Shown: positions 1 through 14,726, counted from the first letter of the stretch. The stretch: DNA of 64,000 nucleotides from Tetradesmus obliquus (GCA_030272155.1 CP126192.1:8404501-8468500); one strand, 5' to 3'. Notes: generated from the sequence alone by a model not told the origin. A program made the numbers and translations.

Positions 1-62
1 CAGCAGCAGCAGCAGCAGCAGCAGCGCATGTGATGGTGTGGTTGCACAGGGGGCGTCTAGCT

Positions 63-97
<35 letters not shown>

Positions 98-250
98 CAT
101 GTGATGGTGTGGTTGCACAGTGGGCGGCCAGCCCAGCAGCAGCATACAGCCAGCAGCAGCTGCAGCGCATGTGATGGTGTGGTTGCACAGTGGGCGCCCA
201 GTCCTGCAGCAGCAGCATAGCCAGCAGCAGCAGCAGCAGCAGCACTGCTG
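1..250. repeat. Three ~70-bp tandem units with CAG runs
   Basis: Three imperfect units share a core that reads catgtgatggtgtggttgca, near positions 27, 98 and 166. They are separated by CAG runs of different length. The arrangement resembles the exon-copy arrays seen elsewhere in the window, so these may be copies of an exon edge of the gene that continues off the left end. No reading frame here is convincing. Confidence 0.6.
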
Positions 251-562
251 GCAGCAGATGACAATGATCCCCCCCCCCCACACCCTACCACCACCTCATC
301 CAGCACCCCACCACATCTAGCACCTGTCCATGAAGGAAGAATAGAAGCATCACAGCAGCGTGTGGTCAAGAACAATTTTCAATTGGTACTCTCAGGCACC
401 GTTGTGTCACATGTTCGTTTTGACGCCCCACATGTGGCGCATGAATCCGCAAAACAGCCCCGTGACGTCTGCCGTGACTGCTGATTGACTGTGGCCTGCT
501 CCAGTTGGAAACAGCGTGCATACCTTGTCATTAACATGTTATGTAACACACCTTCTCCTCAC

Positions 563-2901
<2,339 letters not shown>

Positions 2902-4570
2902 TTGATGTCGGGCAGGAGCCACGGTCAGGACGGAGCAGGGCCCTCGAGAGTCACTCTTGTTTGGCTGTCGCGATTACCACTGGAAAAATCGAGAGAGTGA
3001 GGTGAAACAAGTGGCAGAGAGGCTGTAAAAACCATCACAATATATGAAAGTGGGAAGCCAGGGATCTGGGGAGTTCCTGCCCGCCACAATCAATCGTGAG
3101 CCGGCATCAAATCAAGCCGGTGTTATAACACGTGATTACAGGCATCTGAAGTACACCAGATACTATCTCAAGCCCTGAAATGACCTCGGTTAGCTTCTGT
3201 TGGCTAAAAAGAATGCTCTCGCGGCGTCAAACGCGAGGATTGTATCGCAAGGAGAGTGTGGCACATGGGGCCCCATGGCATTCCATTACAGGGGCCTGTA
3301 CTGTCACTGTACGTATATATACGTATACGTATACGTATACGTATACGTATATATTCCCGCGTTGTAAAACATACGAAGGGTCTGCTCAGGTGCCTTTGGC
3401 AAGGGGTTTCTCTGGCCTTAAGCCACGACAACAGGGACTCAGGGCAAGCTGATTGAATTAAGTCTGTTACAGGGGACGCCCGGCTTAGTAAGGCCTCTGA
3501 CATGCCAAACTCACCGCTGCCTCTCAGAGACACTGTCTCGGAGTCTGTCCCCAGTCAATCTTGTGATTCTTCAAAGTTTCACTGGAGCCCCAGAAGGGCT
3601 ATGATATGCTGTCAGGTGAATGTAACCCATACATATTAATATCCTGCCATATTTGGCACCGAATAACACCGGTGCTTTTTTCCGAGGACGGTAATCGCCT
3701 GCAGGGAGAATCCCTTTATGGTTTTCATGTGTGACCCCTTGAAACCCTACCTCAGGCAGCAGTGCTGCCAGCTGCTGTCAGTGACCACTTCAAGCCTTGA
3801 GTATTGGCTAGCAGCTGCTAGCAGCGTGTGCCTGTTGTGCAGCCACCAACTTTTTTGCGTGGTGCGTGTGATTGACTGGCAGTGTGCACCTGCAGGTGCT
3901 GTACATAATTAACTATAAAATTATAATCGACTCACAGCGTGACTCAGCAACCATCACGACCGTCCAGAGCAGTGGATCCACTGCTAGGCAGCTGCAGGCA
4001 TAAAAGCTTTTGCGGCAGGCAGGCTGCCTTGCTGGATGTTGGAGTGCGCTGGACGGTCAAAGTGACACAAAGCACCAGCTTGCACACATATGGTAATGCT
4101 TGAACTTTCAGTACCACTGCGCAGGCTTAACAGCTGTGCAACAACTGGGCATCGAGCTGAGTGCCGCAGGCTGAGCTGCAGCTGATGACTCAGCTCGCTG
4201 CTTTCCAACCCAGGTCGCACGGCTGTTGAGCCCTTAGTTAGTATAACAGAACAATAGCCTTCATCAGGCCTCATCCGTTGAGTTATCAGCCGCCTTTGTC
4301 ATAGCTAACGCGAATTCCGAAGAGTTCCTAGAAGCCCTAATACCGCTGTCATGCCAGCACATCAGCAGACATGTGGCCAAGTATAGAGTTGCCGCATGCA
4401 GCGTGAAATGCTACCATATTGCATCAAACTGCATCGGCGGCACCCCTTTGTCGCTTTGTTGAGCTCTGCGTACACGTGCCCCGTATTGCGACCTCGGGAA
4501 CAGGCAGCAAGGGTCGACCGCTTCCAGTAGTTCAGTATCTTATATTACTCATTTCATCAGAGTACCCAAG
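2902..4570. other. Intergenic region between two divergent genes
   Basis: No coding exon is convincing here. The region holds a TATACG simple repeat at 3311-3354 and AT-richer sequence at 3600-3700 and 3900-3930. It should contain the promoters of the minus-strand gene to the left and the transporter to the right. I see no clear TATA box next to either start. Confidence 0.5.
3311..3354. repeat. (TATACG)n simple repeat
   Basis: Alternating acgtatatat/acgtatacgt sequence forms a near-perfect, self-complementary tract of about 44 bp. It can extrude as a hairpin. No gene overlaps it. Confidence 0.9.
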
Positions 4571-5499
4571 ATGCCATCTGATCGGGCCTATGATCTGCTT
4601 GGCTTCGACAGCCCTGGGGCTTACACCCAGAGGCTGTTGAAGACCCCACAGAACCTGGTGAAACGTGTATTTTTAATCCACCCTGCCGACGAGCAGATGG
4701 AGTGGAGGGCGGAGGGGAAACACGACATGAAGCGAGTGCTGGTGGGCTTGCTGCTGTTGCTGGGTCCTTCGCAGGCTGTGCAGTGCACATTGAGAATCAT
4801 GAGCTTTCAGCAGCGACATAGGGGCGTTGCATGCACGCCATGGGCTGGTTCTGTGCTGCTTACGCTGCTGCTGCTCACTCGCAACCCTGTTTATCATTTG
4901 TCGCGCAGTCCGTGCTGGACCTGGTCTGTCTGGGCATCGGCATGATGCTTGGTGAGTGTTTTTTCTGCAGCGTTGCGAGCAGCTGCTTGGGCACGTGGCC
5001 AGCTCTCATGATGGCTGACGAGGCACATGTGATCTGCATCTTTCTTACAGTTTCTGTTATGCTCCCACAGGTGCTGGCGTGTTCGTGACAACGGGCTTCG
5101 TGGCTTCGACCATGGCAGGGTGAGCTGCCTTGGTTCAGCTGCGTTCAGCTGCGCCCACGTGTTAGACAAGTGCCAAACCCTGCAGTCAAACCAGCCAGGC
5201 AGGGCAGCGTCCCCATGATGCTGCATGTTGCATCTTGTTGGGTTCGCAGCAGCACATAGTTCGGTCGTGTATTGTGCAGCACAGCAGTGCCTACATGTTC
5301 AGCTGCCAGCTGCTGACCACCGCGTCAACAGATGGTGAATATACGGCTGGTGCCTCTGCTGCTGCAAACGTCTGGCAGTGCTGCCAGGCCTACCTGCGCT
5401 GGTGCTGTTGTATGCAGTTCTGGCATACCTGTGCTGCTGTCTTCTCTGTGGTGCTTTCTGTGCTCCTTGGATGTTGATGCCTCCGCTGCTGCAAATGAC

Positions 5500-5551
<52 letters not shown>

Positions 5552-8500
5552 AGGCCCGCAGTGATCCTGTCGTACGCAGTGGCTGGTATCTCCGCGCTGC
5601 TGTCCTCGCTGTGCTACTCCGAGTTTGCTGTGCGGATGCCGCTGGTGGGAGGCGCCTACACCTACGTCAATGCTGTGTTCGGCGAGTATTTCGCATGGTG
5701 AGCGTGCGACAAGGCCTGCATGCACGCGTTTTCTGAGTCTAGGACAACGTTGGGTCATGGCGGTGCCGAAAACAGCTGGTGGTCATATGCAATGTGGCTT
5801 TTGCAGCAGCCGTGGCAGTAGCAGCAGCAGAAGCTTTCAATAGATGCATGCCAGTGCGTTTGGGGGTCGTGGGGTGTGCATGGCGCTGGCGTGCGGCGAT
5901 GCCCACACATATGTGAATGCGGTGTTCACCGAGTACCTGGTATGGTGAGCAGCGCCCATCGTGTTTGTGCGGGCGGTGGGCTAGCACTGGGGGGTGGTGG
6001 GCGAGCAGCAAGCGGTGGGCTGTGAGATTGCAGGGGTGGGGGTGGGTGATAGGTTTCGCAGGGCAGCTCAGCTTCGGGAGGCTGCCCAGTGGCACATGCG
6101 TCTGTTGCAGTTGCGAGGCACTGCGAGTTTCTGCAGCAGCAGCAGCAGAGTGCGCATGCTGCTTGCTGATGTGGGTTTGCCAACCTGTGTGTGCAGGATG
6201 ACTGTGGCCAATCTCATCCTGGAGTACATTGTCGCCACGGCGTTGACCTTTTCTTTTATGTACAAATTCAAATTCAATCGACGCGCTGCAGGGTGACTGT
6301 GGCCAACCTTATCCTGGAGTACATCCTGGCCAATGCTGCAGCCATTCGCGGCAGACAAACCCGTATGCTGAGGCTGATCACTTACTGTCTTTGTCATTGC
6401 CTATTGCCTGCAGGGCGACTGTGGCCAACCTATTCCTGGAGTACATCCTGGCCATGGTGTTTAACCTGCTTCCGTATCTCAATTTTGTTGCGGAATTGCC
6501 TGAACAGAACAGTGCAAATTTACAACTGCTACCATGCAGGGTGACCGTGGCCAACCTCATCCTGGAGTACATACTGGCCAATGCTGCAGCGATCCGCGGC
6601 TTTGCGCCGTACTTCTCCATGCTGGTGAATCAGCCGGCCGACAAGTTCATCACGCCCTGGCAGGGCTACAACCTGGACTGGTGCGTGGCGTGATTTGAAT
6701 TTGTTATTTAGCAGTTTGTCTTGTAACAATGTTGCAACAGCTTTGTGTTATTTTGGACATTCAACAGGTTCATCACCCTGGCAGGGCTACGACCTGCACT
6801 GGTGTGTGGGGTGATTTACAAATTAGTTTTGTATCAGCAGTGGCAGGGGTGCCCTGTCAACCCGCGTGATGCTGCTAGTGGTCATGGCGTCTACAGTACT
6901 TATGAGCGGTGGTTTGCGGCATGCTCTGCTGCTGACATGCTGTCTGTGAGCCCAGCTTTATGGTGCCCAGATCATGTCTCTCAAACTGCTGGGATCAACA
7001 GAGAGCATCTGGGGTCCTTGACCCGTTTCCGTTTGGGTGCTCATGATTTACGTGTCTGCAGTGGCAGGTGGCAGCGACCTCCTGTGCCGCGAAGTCACAG
7101 GGTGTGCTTACGCCCTGGCTGCCAGTCTGAGGTTGTTGAGAATGAGTTTCACATGGTCTTTGAGTGCCCGTTCTATGCACCAGTTTGCGAGCGGTTTGCT
7201 ATGTTGTTTAAACCTTTCGGGGCCTCGTCACAGACATGGGCTACCATTGCTGGGTGCCATCCAGCAGGCGATGACATGATCACTTTTATGAGGCAGTCGC
7301 CTGCTTTGGTGGCTGCTTTTGTGCACTGTTGCTATCTGATGCGGTTTCACCCGGACACTGATCCTGAGGTTCTTTTGTCCTCTCATGCTATTGCTCAAGC
7401 TATTGATGACGCTGAGGAGTTCTTTGCTGCGGTTTCTTCTGGCGGTTTGGACGATGATGAGTTTTTCTTCGATGTTTCCTCCCCCTATGAGCCTCTTTGG
7501 CTCCTGACTGGGGTTCCCACTCCTCGTTGAGTGGAGCATGTAATGTAATGTAATGTAATGTTATTTGACATCTAATGTTAAAATTTTTTTGCACCAGCTT
7601 TGTGTTATTTGGGGCAGGCGACAAGTTTTTCACGCCCTGGCAGGGCTACAACCTGGTCTGGTGCGTGGTGGTATGACCGTGTTATGTTGGCGTTATGACA
7701 GTCAAAACTGCGCGTCAAAATTCCAAAGTGCGTTGTTGCTAACACTGGGCAACTGGGAGTTGTCTTGCTTCAACATCGTCACTGGTGCACTGGCCCACTA
7801 ACATGTTTTCTACTATCTTTTTTTCAGGTGGGCGTTTGGCCTGTCTCTGGCAATCACAGTCCTGCTCACACTCGGCACTAAAGAGCCCTCCCCCTTCAAC
7901 TTCTTCGTGACGCTGATGCATGCATGTTGCTGTGCTGTGTTATGTGCAGGTGGGCGTTTGGCCTGTCTCTGGCAATCACCATCCTCCTCACACTCGGCAC
8001 CAAGGAGTCCTCCCGCTTCAACATCATCGTCACGCTGGCACATGTGGTGCTGGTGGTGTTCATAATCATTGCGGGGCTGGTCAAGAGCAAGCCCTCCAAT
8101 GCACAGCCCTTCTTCCCCTTCGAGGTGCGGCTGTATGGTGTGTATCGAGGCTGTAGCAGTGGCTTGGGGCTGTAGCATTGGCTCGGGGCTGTAGCAGTGG
8201 CGCTGGTGCTGGTGGTGTTCATCATCATTGCAGGACTGGTCAAGAGCAAGCCCTCCAATGCACAGCCCGTCTTTCCCTTCGAGGTGCGGCGCTGCGTTCG
8301 TAGCAGCAAGCATGCACAGCTGTAGGAGCGCGCAGCTGTAGAAGAGCGCGCAGCAGTGGCACGTAAGCAGGCCGGCTGGTTTCAGCAGTGGTAAGGCAGA
8401 GTTGCAGGTTTGGGTTTTTGTTTTTGAATGTGGTGCTGGTGGTGTTCATCATCATTGCGGGCCTGGTCAACAGCAAGCCCTCCAATGCACAGCCCTTCTT

Positions 8501-9115
8501 TCCCTTCGAGGTGCGGTGGCGCGCCCGCAACAGCAGGCATGCATGTCATATGCCTGTGCGCAGCTGTAGGAGTGTGTTGGAAGCTGCGTGCAGCGCAAGC
8601 ACGTAAGCAGGCCAGCTGAAGGTTTGGATATCTCTCATATGCTTACTTGCACCGCCGGTCTGCTGTCAACTGTTGCAGATCCGCGGCGTGTTCAACGGCG
8701 CGGCGCTGGTCTTCTTTTCGTACATCGGCTTCGACTCTGTGGCATGCTCCGCTGAGGAGGTGAGGCCCGGCAGCAGCAGCAGCAGCAGCGACTGTGGCAG
8801 CAGCGGCAGCAGCATAAGCAGCAGGGGCGGCTGTCGTTTCATACATCGGCTTTGACTCTGTGGCTGATGAGGTGAGCAGCAGCAGCAGCAGCAGCAGCAG
8901 CCCCGCATCAAGGCAGCAGCTGCCAAGCACAGACCACTGCCTGCAGCGCGTGACAGATTACTGGCACCATGCCATGCCAGCCATGTTGATGTGACCCCTT
9001 GCCCTTTTGATTACCGCTTGCAGGTGCGCACCCCAAACCGTGACCTGCCTCTGGGCATCTTGGGTGCAGTGGGCGTTGTGACAGTCTGCTACATGCTCAT
9101 GTCATCATACCCTGC

Positions 9116-9146
<31 letters not shown>

Positions 9147-12100
9147 GCTGCTGCTGCTGCTGCTGCTGCTTGTTGCAGGTGCGCAACCCCAAGCGCGACC
9201 TGCCCCTGGGCATCCTGGGCGCACTGGGTGTGGTGACAATCTGCTACATGCTGATGTCAGCTGTGCTTGTGATGATGGTGCCGCTGGCAGCCCTTGACAA
9301 GGGCGCCTCGTTTGCTGCCGCGTTTTCGTACGTCAACATGGACTGGGCGCGTTACATTGTGGCACTGGGTGCGCTCATGGGTATCATCACGACCACGCTG
9401 GTGAGTGTTTGTTTGTCGAGGAAATGGCAGCCGACTGTATCTTGCAGCAACGGCAGCAGAGTTGATGAAGCAGCAGCAGCAGCGGCAAAAGTAGCGGCAG
9501 CGGCAGCGGCAGCGGCTTGCCGAGGCATTCACGGGGTGGCCAAGCCCAGCTTGCAGTATGTGTGGATTTATGCTTGGCGTGTTATGGCGAAAGGTGAGCT
9601 CCTGGTGATGTTTGGCGGCACTGGGCGCGTGGATGGGCATCATCGCAACCACGCTGGTGACGATTTGCGGCAGCAGCGGCAGCAGCAGCAGCGGCGGCCG
9701 GGATGTGCTGTGGCTGCAGCAGCAGCGTACTTGTACGTGTTCGGCTTGTTGCCAAGTCGTCGCATGTCCTGCACGTTATGTTGCAGCGATGTTCGAGTAC
9801 TGCCTGCCTTATCTGGTCTGATCATTTCTATCATTGTGCGGCTAATCATGTTTGAATTGGCATCCGCCCGGGCAAGTGGGCAAGTGGGCATGCACGCCAT
9901 TGGCCGCATCGTTGCAGCCGTGGGCCGCCAGCACATCCTGCCACCCTTTCCATCACATCAATACACATTTGAAATTTAAACGACGCCATGCTGCTGCAGG
10001 TGGGCATGTATGCCACCAGCCGCATTGTCGCAGCAGTCGGCCGCCAACACATCCTGCCTCCCTTTCTGGCACGCGTGCACCCGCGCTGGGCCACACCTTA
10101 CGTGGCCACCATCAGCCAGGGCATTGCCTCGGCCGTCATCGCGCTCTTCACCGACTTTGCAGACCTGGCAGGTGCGTTGGTTGCTTGCGGTCGTCCATTC
10201 CTGTGTCTCGCCTGCGGCTGTGTTGATCGTTCACAGCGTGGTGTGGCGCTTGACATGACAGTCGAAGGTGTGGTGGTATTGCGTATGGTTTGCGTATGGT
10301 GTCGATGGGTGCGCTGGGCCACACCCTATGTAGCCACCGTCAGCCAGGGCATCGGCTCGGCTGTGATTGCACTGGTTCACCGACTTTGAAGACCTGGCAG
10401 GTGAGCAGCAGGCGTCAGCACTAGGCAGCTCTATCATCAAGAGAGGTGGTTGCAGGTCAGGTGCCTCATCATTGTGGTGTCTGCCACTCTGTGTACTGTT
10501 TTGCTGCATGAAATCGTGCCACGGCACATGGCGTTGCTGTGTGAGTTGTTGCATAGATGGTGCTTGGACTCATTTCCGCTGTGCTGGTACCTTACGATCA
10601 ACCACACATCCCTGCTGCTGCTGCTGACGCTGCTCCTGCTGCAGAGATGGTGTCTCCATCTCCACGCTGTTTGCCCCCTTGACGGTGACTGACCATGCAT
10701 CCCTGGCGCTGCTGCTGCTGCTGCTGCTGCTGTATTCCACAGAGATGGTGTCCATCTCCACGCTGTTTGCTTTCTGGATGGTGGCCCTGGCGCTCATCTG
10801 GCACCGCTACTGCCAGCCAGGCACGGGCACTGCCCCACCCATGAAGCACCGGGCGATGGTGGGGGTGCACATGGGCATCATCGTGGCTGCATCCCTGGGT
10901 GAGCAAAATGGCGGCAGGACGCTTTACACTGCATGCATGGGCAGCCATAGGTGCCTTACCCATGAAGCACCGGGCGATTGTCGGCGCACACATGGGCATC
11001 ATTGTTGCTGCATCCCTGGGTGAGTGTGCTGCTGCACCACACAGTCTGAGCTTGCCTTTCACACAACCACCTATGAACCATCAGGCTATGGTCGGCGCAC
11101 ACATGGGCATCATTGTTGCGGCATCCCTGCGTGAGTGTGCTGCTGCACCACACACTCTGAGCTTGCTTTTCACACAACCACCTATGAACCATCAGGCTAT
11201 GGTCGGCGCACACATAGGCATCATTGTCGCGGCATCCCTGGGTGAGTGTGCTGCTGCACCACACACGGTGAGCTTGCCTTTCACACACCACCTTTGAAGC
11301 ATAAGGTTATGGTTCGCACACATGGGCATCATTGTCGCGGCATCCCTGGGTGAGTGTGCTGCTGTACGACACGCAGTGAGCTTTCCTTTCACACACAGTG
11401 GCAGTGCAGGTGGGCCTGGTGCATGGATTATGATTGAGACAGCTGGGCATGGTGCAGCAGCTGCTGTGGGCCGTGGATGGCAGCAGCTGCTGGTGCTGTG
11501 CTACACATTTTGCAATCAACACAACATCTTTCACACACACAATCAGCAGGGCAGCACGCAAATCTTGGGTGAGACAGCAGGGCATGCTGCAGTAGAGCCT
11601 CAATCTCGTAGCTGCTGTGCTTTGTGGCTGTGCACGGAGCAGCCGCTGGTGCTCTAAAGGGCGTGCCCCTCTTGCCTGCAGCATCAAGTGTCCATTTTCG
11701 CGCTGCTCCCCGTTTCGCTTTTTTGCATCCCTGCACGCTGCCTGCTTTGCCCCGTCTACATCTGTCACCCCCGCAGCCTTCACCGTCGTGTACCAGCTGC
11801 ACCAGCAGGCCTGGGTGGGCATGGTCCTTTCTGTACTGCGGCACTGCTATTCTGACGTGCTGCTGACTGCCTGTTGTGCTGCTTTGTACTGCTGCGCCGC
11901 CCCCCCCCCCCCCCCCCCCGCGCGCGCACCAGCAGCCTTCGTCTTTCACCTCCTCACCTTGCCTGCCTGCCCTGTTGTTATTTGTCGCCTCGCAGCCTTC
12001 ACCATCGTGTACCAGCTGCATCAGCAGGCTTGGATCGGCCTGGTGGTCTGTGCAGCCGTCGCCATCGCTGCCACCATCTCGCTGCACCTCTCCTGCAAGC

Positions 12101-12420
12101 AGTACAACGTCCCTACATTGTACGGCGTGCCGCTGTTCCCTTACGTGCCGGCTCTGAGCGTGGCAGTGAATGCATTCCTGCTGGGTCAGCTGCAGAAGCC
12201 TGCCTACGAGCGCTTCGGCATTTGGACCGGCTTCATCACGCTCTTCTACATCTTCTACAGCATGCCTGCTACCTCATACCGTGAGGACCGCAGCGCCCTG
12301 CCTGGCAAAGCTGTGGTGGATGATGGGCAGGTGCAGCTGGCGCAGCAGGACAGCGTGGTGCCCCCCACCAAGCGGCAGCTGACTGAGCAGGACAGCACAC
12401 AGCCACAGGTTCTGCCCTGA
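4571..12420 (+). CDS. Cationic amino acid transporter (CAT family, APC superfamily)
   Basis: Eleven exons (4571-4735, 4909-4951, 5071-5119, 5554-5697, 6540-6680, 7950-8124, 8679-8759, 9179-9400, 10000-10171, 10743-10898, 11996-12420) join in frame into 590 residues, the usual length for plant and animal CATs (about 14 membrane segments). Diagnostic stretches: LGIGMMLGAGVFVTTG in TM1, the substrate-binding loop type of the APC fold; CYSEFAVRMPLVGGAYTYV; ANLILEYILANAA; VFNGAALVFFSYIGFDSV; NPKRDLPLGILGALG. Members import Arg/Lys/ornithine and other amino acids across the plasma or vacuolar membrane; substrate and membrane here are not decidable. The first donor is taken at CGA|GTGCTG, but CTG|GTGGGC three bases on is equally in phase. 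The C-tail (about 45 residues, QDSVVPPTKRQ) is hydrophilic. Almost every exon has a decayed partial copy in an adjoining intron, and a LINE fragment sits in intron 5. A TGTAA lies at 12997-13001, 577 nt past the stop. Confidence 0.93.
6197..6460 (+). repeat. Three partial copies of transporter exon 5 (acceptor side)
   Basis: Copies start after CAG at 6197, 6292 and 6414. Each repeats the first part of the true exon 5 (6540 on), coding ANLILEYI, then breaks off into unrelated intron sequence. The second copy keeps LANAAAIRG before diverging. The third keeps LAM. Their splice acceptors look intact, so they are potential decoy exons. Confidence 0.9.
6768..7662 (+). repeat. Two copies of transporter exon 5 end (donor side), split by a LINE
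   Basis: 6768-6805 and 7615-7662 repeat the 3' end of exon 5 (true end 6680), including the TGG|GTGCGT-type donor. The upstream flank, containing gctttgtgttatttt, is shared by both copies. The LINE fragment at about 6835-7560 lies between them, so the duplication probably preceded or accompanied the insertion. Confidence 0.8.
6835..7560 (+). mobile_element. 5'-truncated non-LTR retrotransposon (LINE) 3' end
   Basis: An open frame ending at 7530 carries the C-terminal end of a LINE reverse transcriptase. It shows a zinc-knuckle-like CLRPGCQS...NEFHMVFECPFY pattern (Cys-x3-Cys-x8-His-x4-Cys), typical of the zf-RVT region that follows the RT domain. The catalytic RT and endonuclease are absent. 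The element ends in a short (TAATG)n tail at about 7540-7560, which is common for LINE clades ending in microsatellites. The frame is open for about 230 codons, suggesting a fairly young insertion. It lies in the sense direction in intron 5 of the transporter. The left boundary is approximate, since the preceding bases are a transporter exon copy that happens to be in frame. Confidence 0.8.
7828..8511 (+). repeat. Copies flanking transporter exon 6
   Basis: An acceptor-side copy (7828-7915, WAFGLSLAITVLLTLGTKE) precedes the true exon (7950-8124). Two donor-side copies follow it (about 8204-8284 and 8430-8511, LVVFIIIAGLVKSKPSNAQP, then GTGCGG). They show both sides of one exon being duplicated in opposite directions: the front end upstream, the back end downstream. 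Confidence 0.9.
8830..9109 (+). repeat. Copies of transporter exon 7 end and exon 8 start
   Basis: About 8830-8871 repeats the end of exon 7 (TSYIGFDSV-like, ending GAG|GTGAGC, lacking the CSAEE codons). 9024-9109 repeats the start of exon 8 (NRDLPLGILGAVGVV) after its own CAG acceptor. A (CTG)n run follows directly and leads into the true exon 8 acceptor at 9178. Confidence 0.85.
9605..10398 (+). repeat. Copies of transporter exons 8 and 9
   Basis: About 9605-9658 is a donor-side copy of exon 8 (MGIIATTLV). 9888-9950 is an acceptor-side copy of exon 9 (IVAAVGRQHILPP), upstream of the true exon at 10000. 10310-10398 is a donor-side copy of exon 9 (ATPYVATVSQGIGSAVIA) with a one-base shift (ACTGGTTCACC) that breaks its frame. 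Confidence 0.85.
10643..10680 (+). repeat. Acceptor-side copy of transporter exon 10
   Basis: A CTGCAG acceptor is followed by agatggtgtctccatctcca, a copy of the true exon 10 start at 10743 with a small change. The copy is cut off at about 10680. A CTG run separates it from the true exon. Confidence 0.8.
10950..11355 (+). repeat. Ladder of four donor-side copies of transporter exon 10
   Basis: The exon-10 end (VGAHMGIIVAASLG, then GTGAGT) recurs with donors at about 11020, 11131, 11242 and 11350, after the true donor at 10899. The period is 108-111 bp and the intervening intron piece (gctgctgcaccacac) is copied with it. Confidence 0.93.
11777..11825 (+). repeat. Acceptor-side copy of transporter exon 11
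   Basis: A copy of the start of the last exon (FTVVYQLHQQAWVGMV) lies behind its own CGCAG acceptor, 219 bp before the true one at 11996. A poly-C run (about 11900-11920) lies between them. Confidence 0.9.
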
Positions 12421-12996
12421 GCATGAGGACACAACAACAGTTCGCTGGCATGATGCATGTTGTCTTGGCTGGTGCGAACGCTCCTGTGTTGCCTGTTGGG
12501 TTCTTGACGTTGGTTCAGGTTTGAAGGTGTGTGCGGGTGTGTGGTTGTGTTGGTGCCGCACATCTCACGTTGTGGGTGGGATTGGTGGGGCGGGTGAATC
12601 ATCTGGGCAGGGGCAGGATGCGTCATGCATGTTGTGTCTGTGTCTGGTTGCGCATGCCATGTCCGAAACCTGGACTTCCTTGCAAGCCTGCATCAGCATG
12701 TCACAGGCAGCATGCAACAGCATGTTGCAGTGAAACCAGGCTGTGAACAAACCTTGGCCGCAACCCACAAAGTGACTGACAGTCTGGCAATTTGGCACAA
12801 CCACGAGCACCCTGGCTTAAAACGTGTGTTGTTCTGTGAGGTGTACAGTTGTTGTTGTTTCCCTGTGTGTGTTTTGGCTGTTGTCTGGTGCTGCAGCAGG
12901 TGCCATGGCAGCTGGCTGCGGCAGTACCTTGCATCCTTGGTGTGCGAGCTCATCTCATCATCACATGCATACGGCTGCTGCACGCAACAGATGTGC

Positions 12997-13001
12997 TGTA
13001 A
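12997..13001 (+). terminator. Candidate TGTAA polyadenylation signal (transporter)
   Basis: TGTAA is the usual poly(A) signal of green algae. This is the first one found after the transporter stop, 577 nt downstream. The distance is long but not unusual for algal 3' UTRs. Confidence 0.35.
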
Positions 13002-14726
13002 CAGCAGCGTGCACAGTGCAGCCAGACAAATCTGGCCAAACCCGACCGTGTGTGGTGTGCTTGCGCATCATGTCGATCATTTGAACAGCTGAGCATGAAG
13101 CAACTGTTGTGGCAGCATTCGCTGCCGCTGGTTGGTCTGCCTCTGTCTGCCTTGCACACACACGCTCTGTGCAGCACGCATGCGGTTGACCTGTGCAGCC
13201 CTAATGCAGTTGACCTTTCATAGCATAGTGTTTGCATGTTGACCGTGGTTGCCCGGTCATGCCGGCCTGTTGTGTTGAAGGCGTTGCACTATATTGAGGA
13301 CGCTGGCTTATTATCATGCAGCGCGCGGGATGCATGTGCCTTCCCTGCACGCTTGGGATTTTTTGTTTCTTTCGGCTGCTGGATGCGTTTTGCTGTGTCC
13401 AATAGGTGTAGCCCATACTAATCGCCGAGTTTGCAGAGTTTGATGGAATGGATTCAAAGGTATATATTTTTTGTATCACAGGGTGTGTTTATTACTGCTC
13501 TCCCGGTTTATGAAAGCCCGAAAGGACGCAGCTGTCAGCAGGGCATGTGATGCTGCAGCAACTGATCAGCATTGCTTGTGTGTGCACATGACATGTCTTT
13601 GCTGTTGGTTGCTCTGCTATGACGGCTGGAAAGGAGCAGCTGCTGCTGCTGTGTATGAATGTGGTTGCAGGCAGCAGCATGGCTTTATATAACCTTCCAT
13701 GTCGCGGTTGTTACGGCAGATGGTGTGCCCCGTTCGACATTGCACTCAAAATGCAGCACTCTCATTGTGTGTGGCTGCTGCTGATGGAGTGAGCTCTCGA
13801 CGCATGTTGCCTGGAGGCGTCACAACGTGTGCCGTTTCTGTTTGGCAGGCTGATGGCATTTCGCCACGCCTGGCACGGGCAGATGTTGAGGATCACAGGT
13901 TCTTATAAAAGGGCGAAGTTTATGTTGTGCTGTTGCAGGTCTTGACCAGGATTTCAGCTTGCCTGGCAAATGGAGGTTGGACTAGAGTTCACCACTATGC
14001 ATCTCATGTGCGGATTTACACAATATGTTTTCTTCTCCGGTTGGTACACTTCAACTGCGCTGCTACGATGCTTTGCTACAATTCCCTGGCAACAGCAGTT
14101 GCATGCGTCTACGTGGCGGGTGTTGGCTGCCGCTCTTGTGCGCAGCGCCTGGCAGCGTTCCCAAAGCCAGCAGCTCACTTTCGGCTGGCTGGTGTCTTGT
14201 AAGTGCACAAAATGACGTTCTGCAATACGTCAATTATGTCGGCTGTGTTACATGTACCGCTACAGCAACTTGGTATACACATGTCTTTATCGGAATCGTA
14301 TTCACAGAGTGGTAGCGTGCTGTTATGGGTAGCATCAGGTTGCCGCAACACGGCGTCCCAGGCCAAACATCAGAATCCCAACAAAAAGACGATGCAGCGC
14401 TTTAGCAGCCCTGCTGACACTGTTACACGCATTCTGGCCATCGGCACATCATGTGCATGATGCGCAGCGTAGGAAACCATACACCGATTGTGTGAGGGGT
14501 GCCAGCGGCAGCCAAAACCAAATCCACTGTCAGTGGCACTGCGCTACCAACACAGCAGCACCGCACTAAGCACCCACTCACCCAATTTCCAGCCCACAGC
14601 ACAACAAGCACAAGCGCTGTGCACTGGGCTGCTGACCATGCAAGACACACCGTTCACTCACCCTTGCTACACACCATTTTTTTGGTTACCAGGGGGGACG
14701 AAATCCTACTGGCTAGTCACACGCAA

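Noticed and set aside
6197..11825. Transporter exon copies as mutually exclusive alternative exons
   Set aside because: All copies are truncated at one end and lack either acceptor or donor, so none can replace the true exon; decoy use or retention is still possible.
13914..13920. TATA box of an undetected gene
   Set aside because: The motif is good, but no plausible coding exon follows it within 1 kb.
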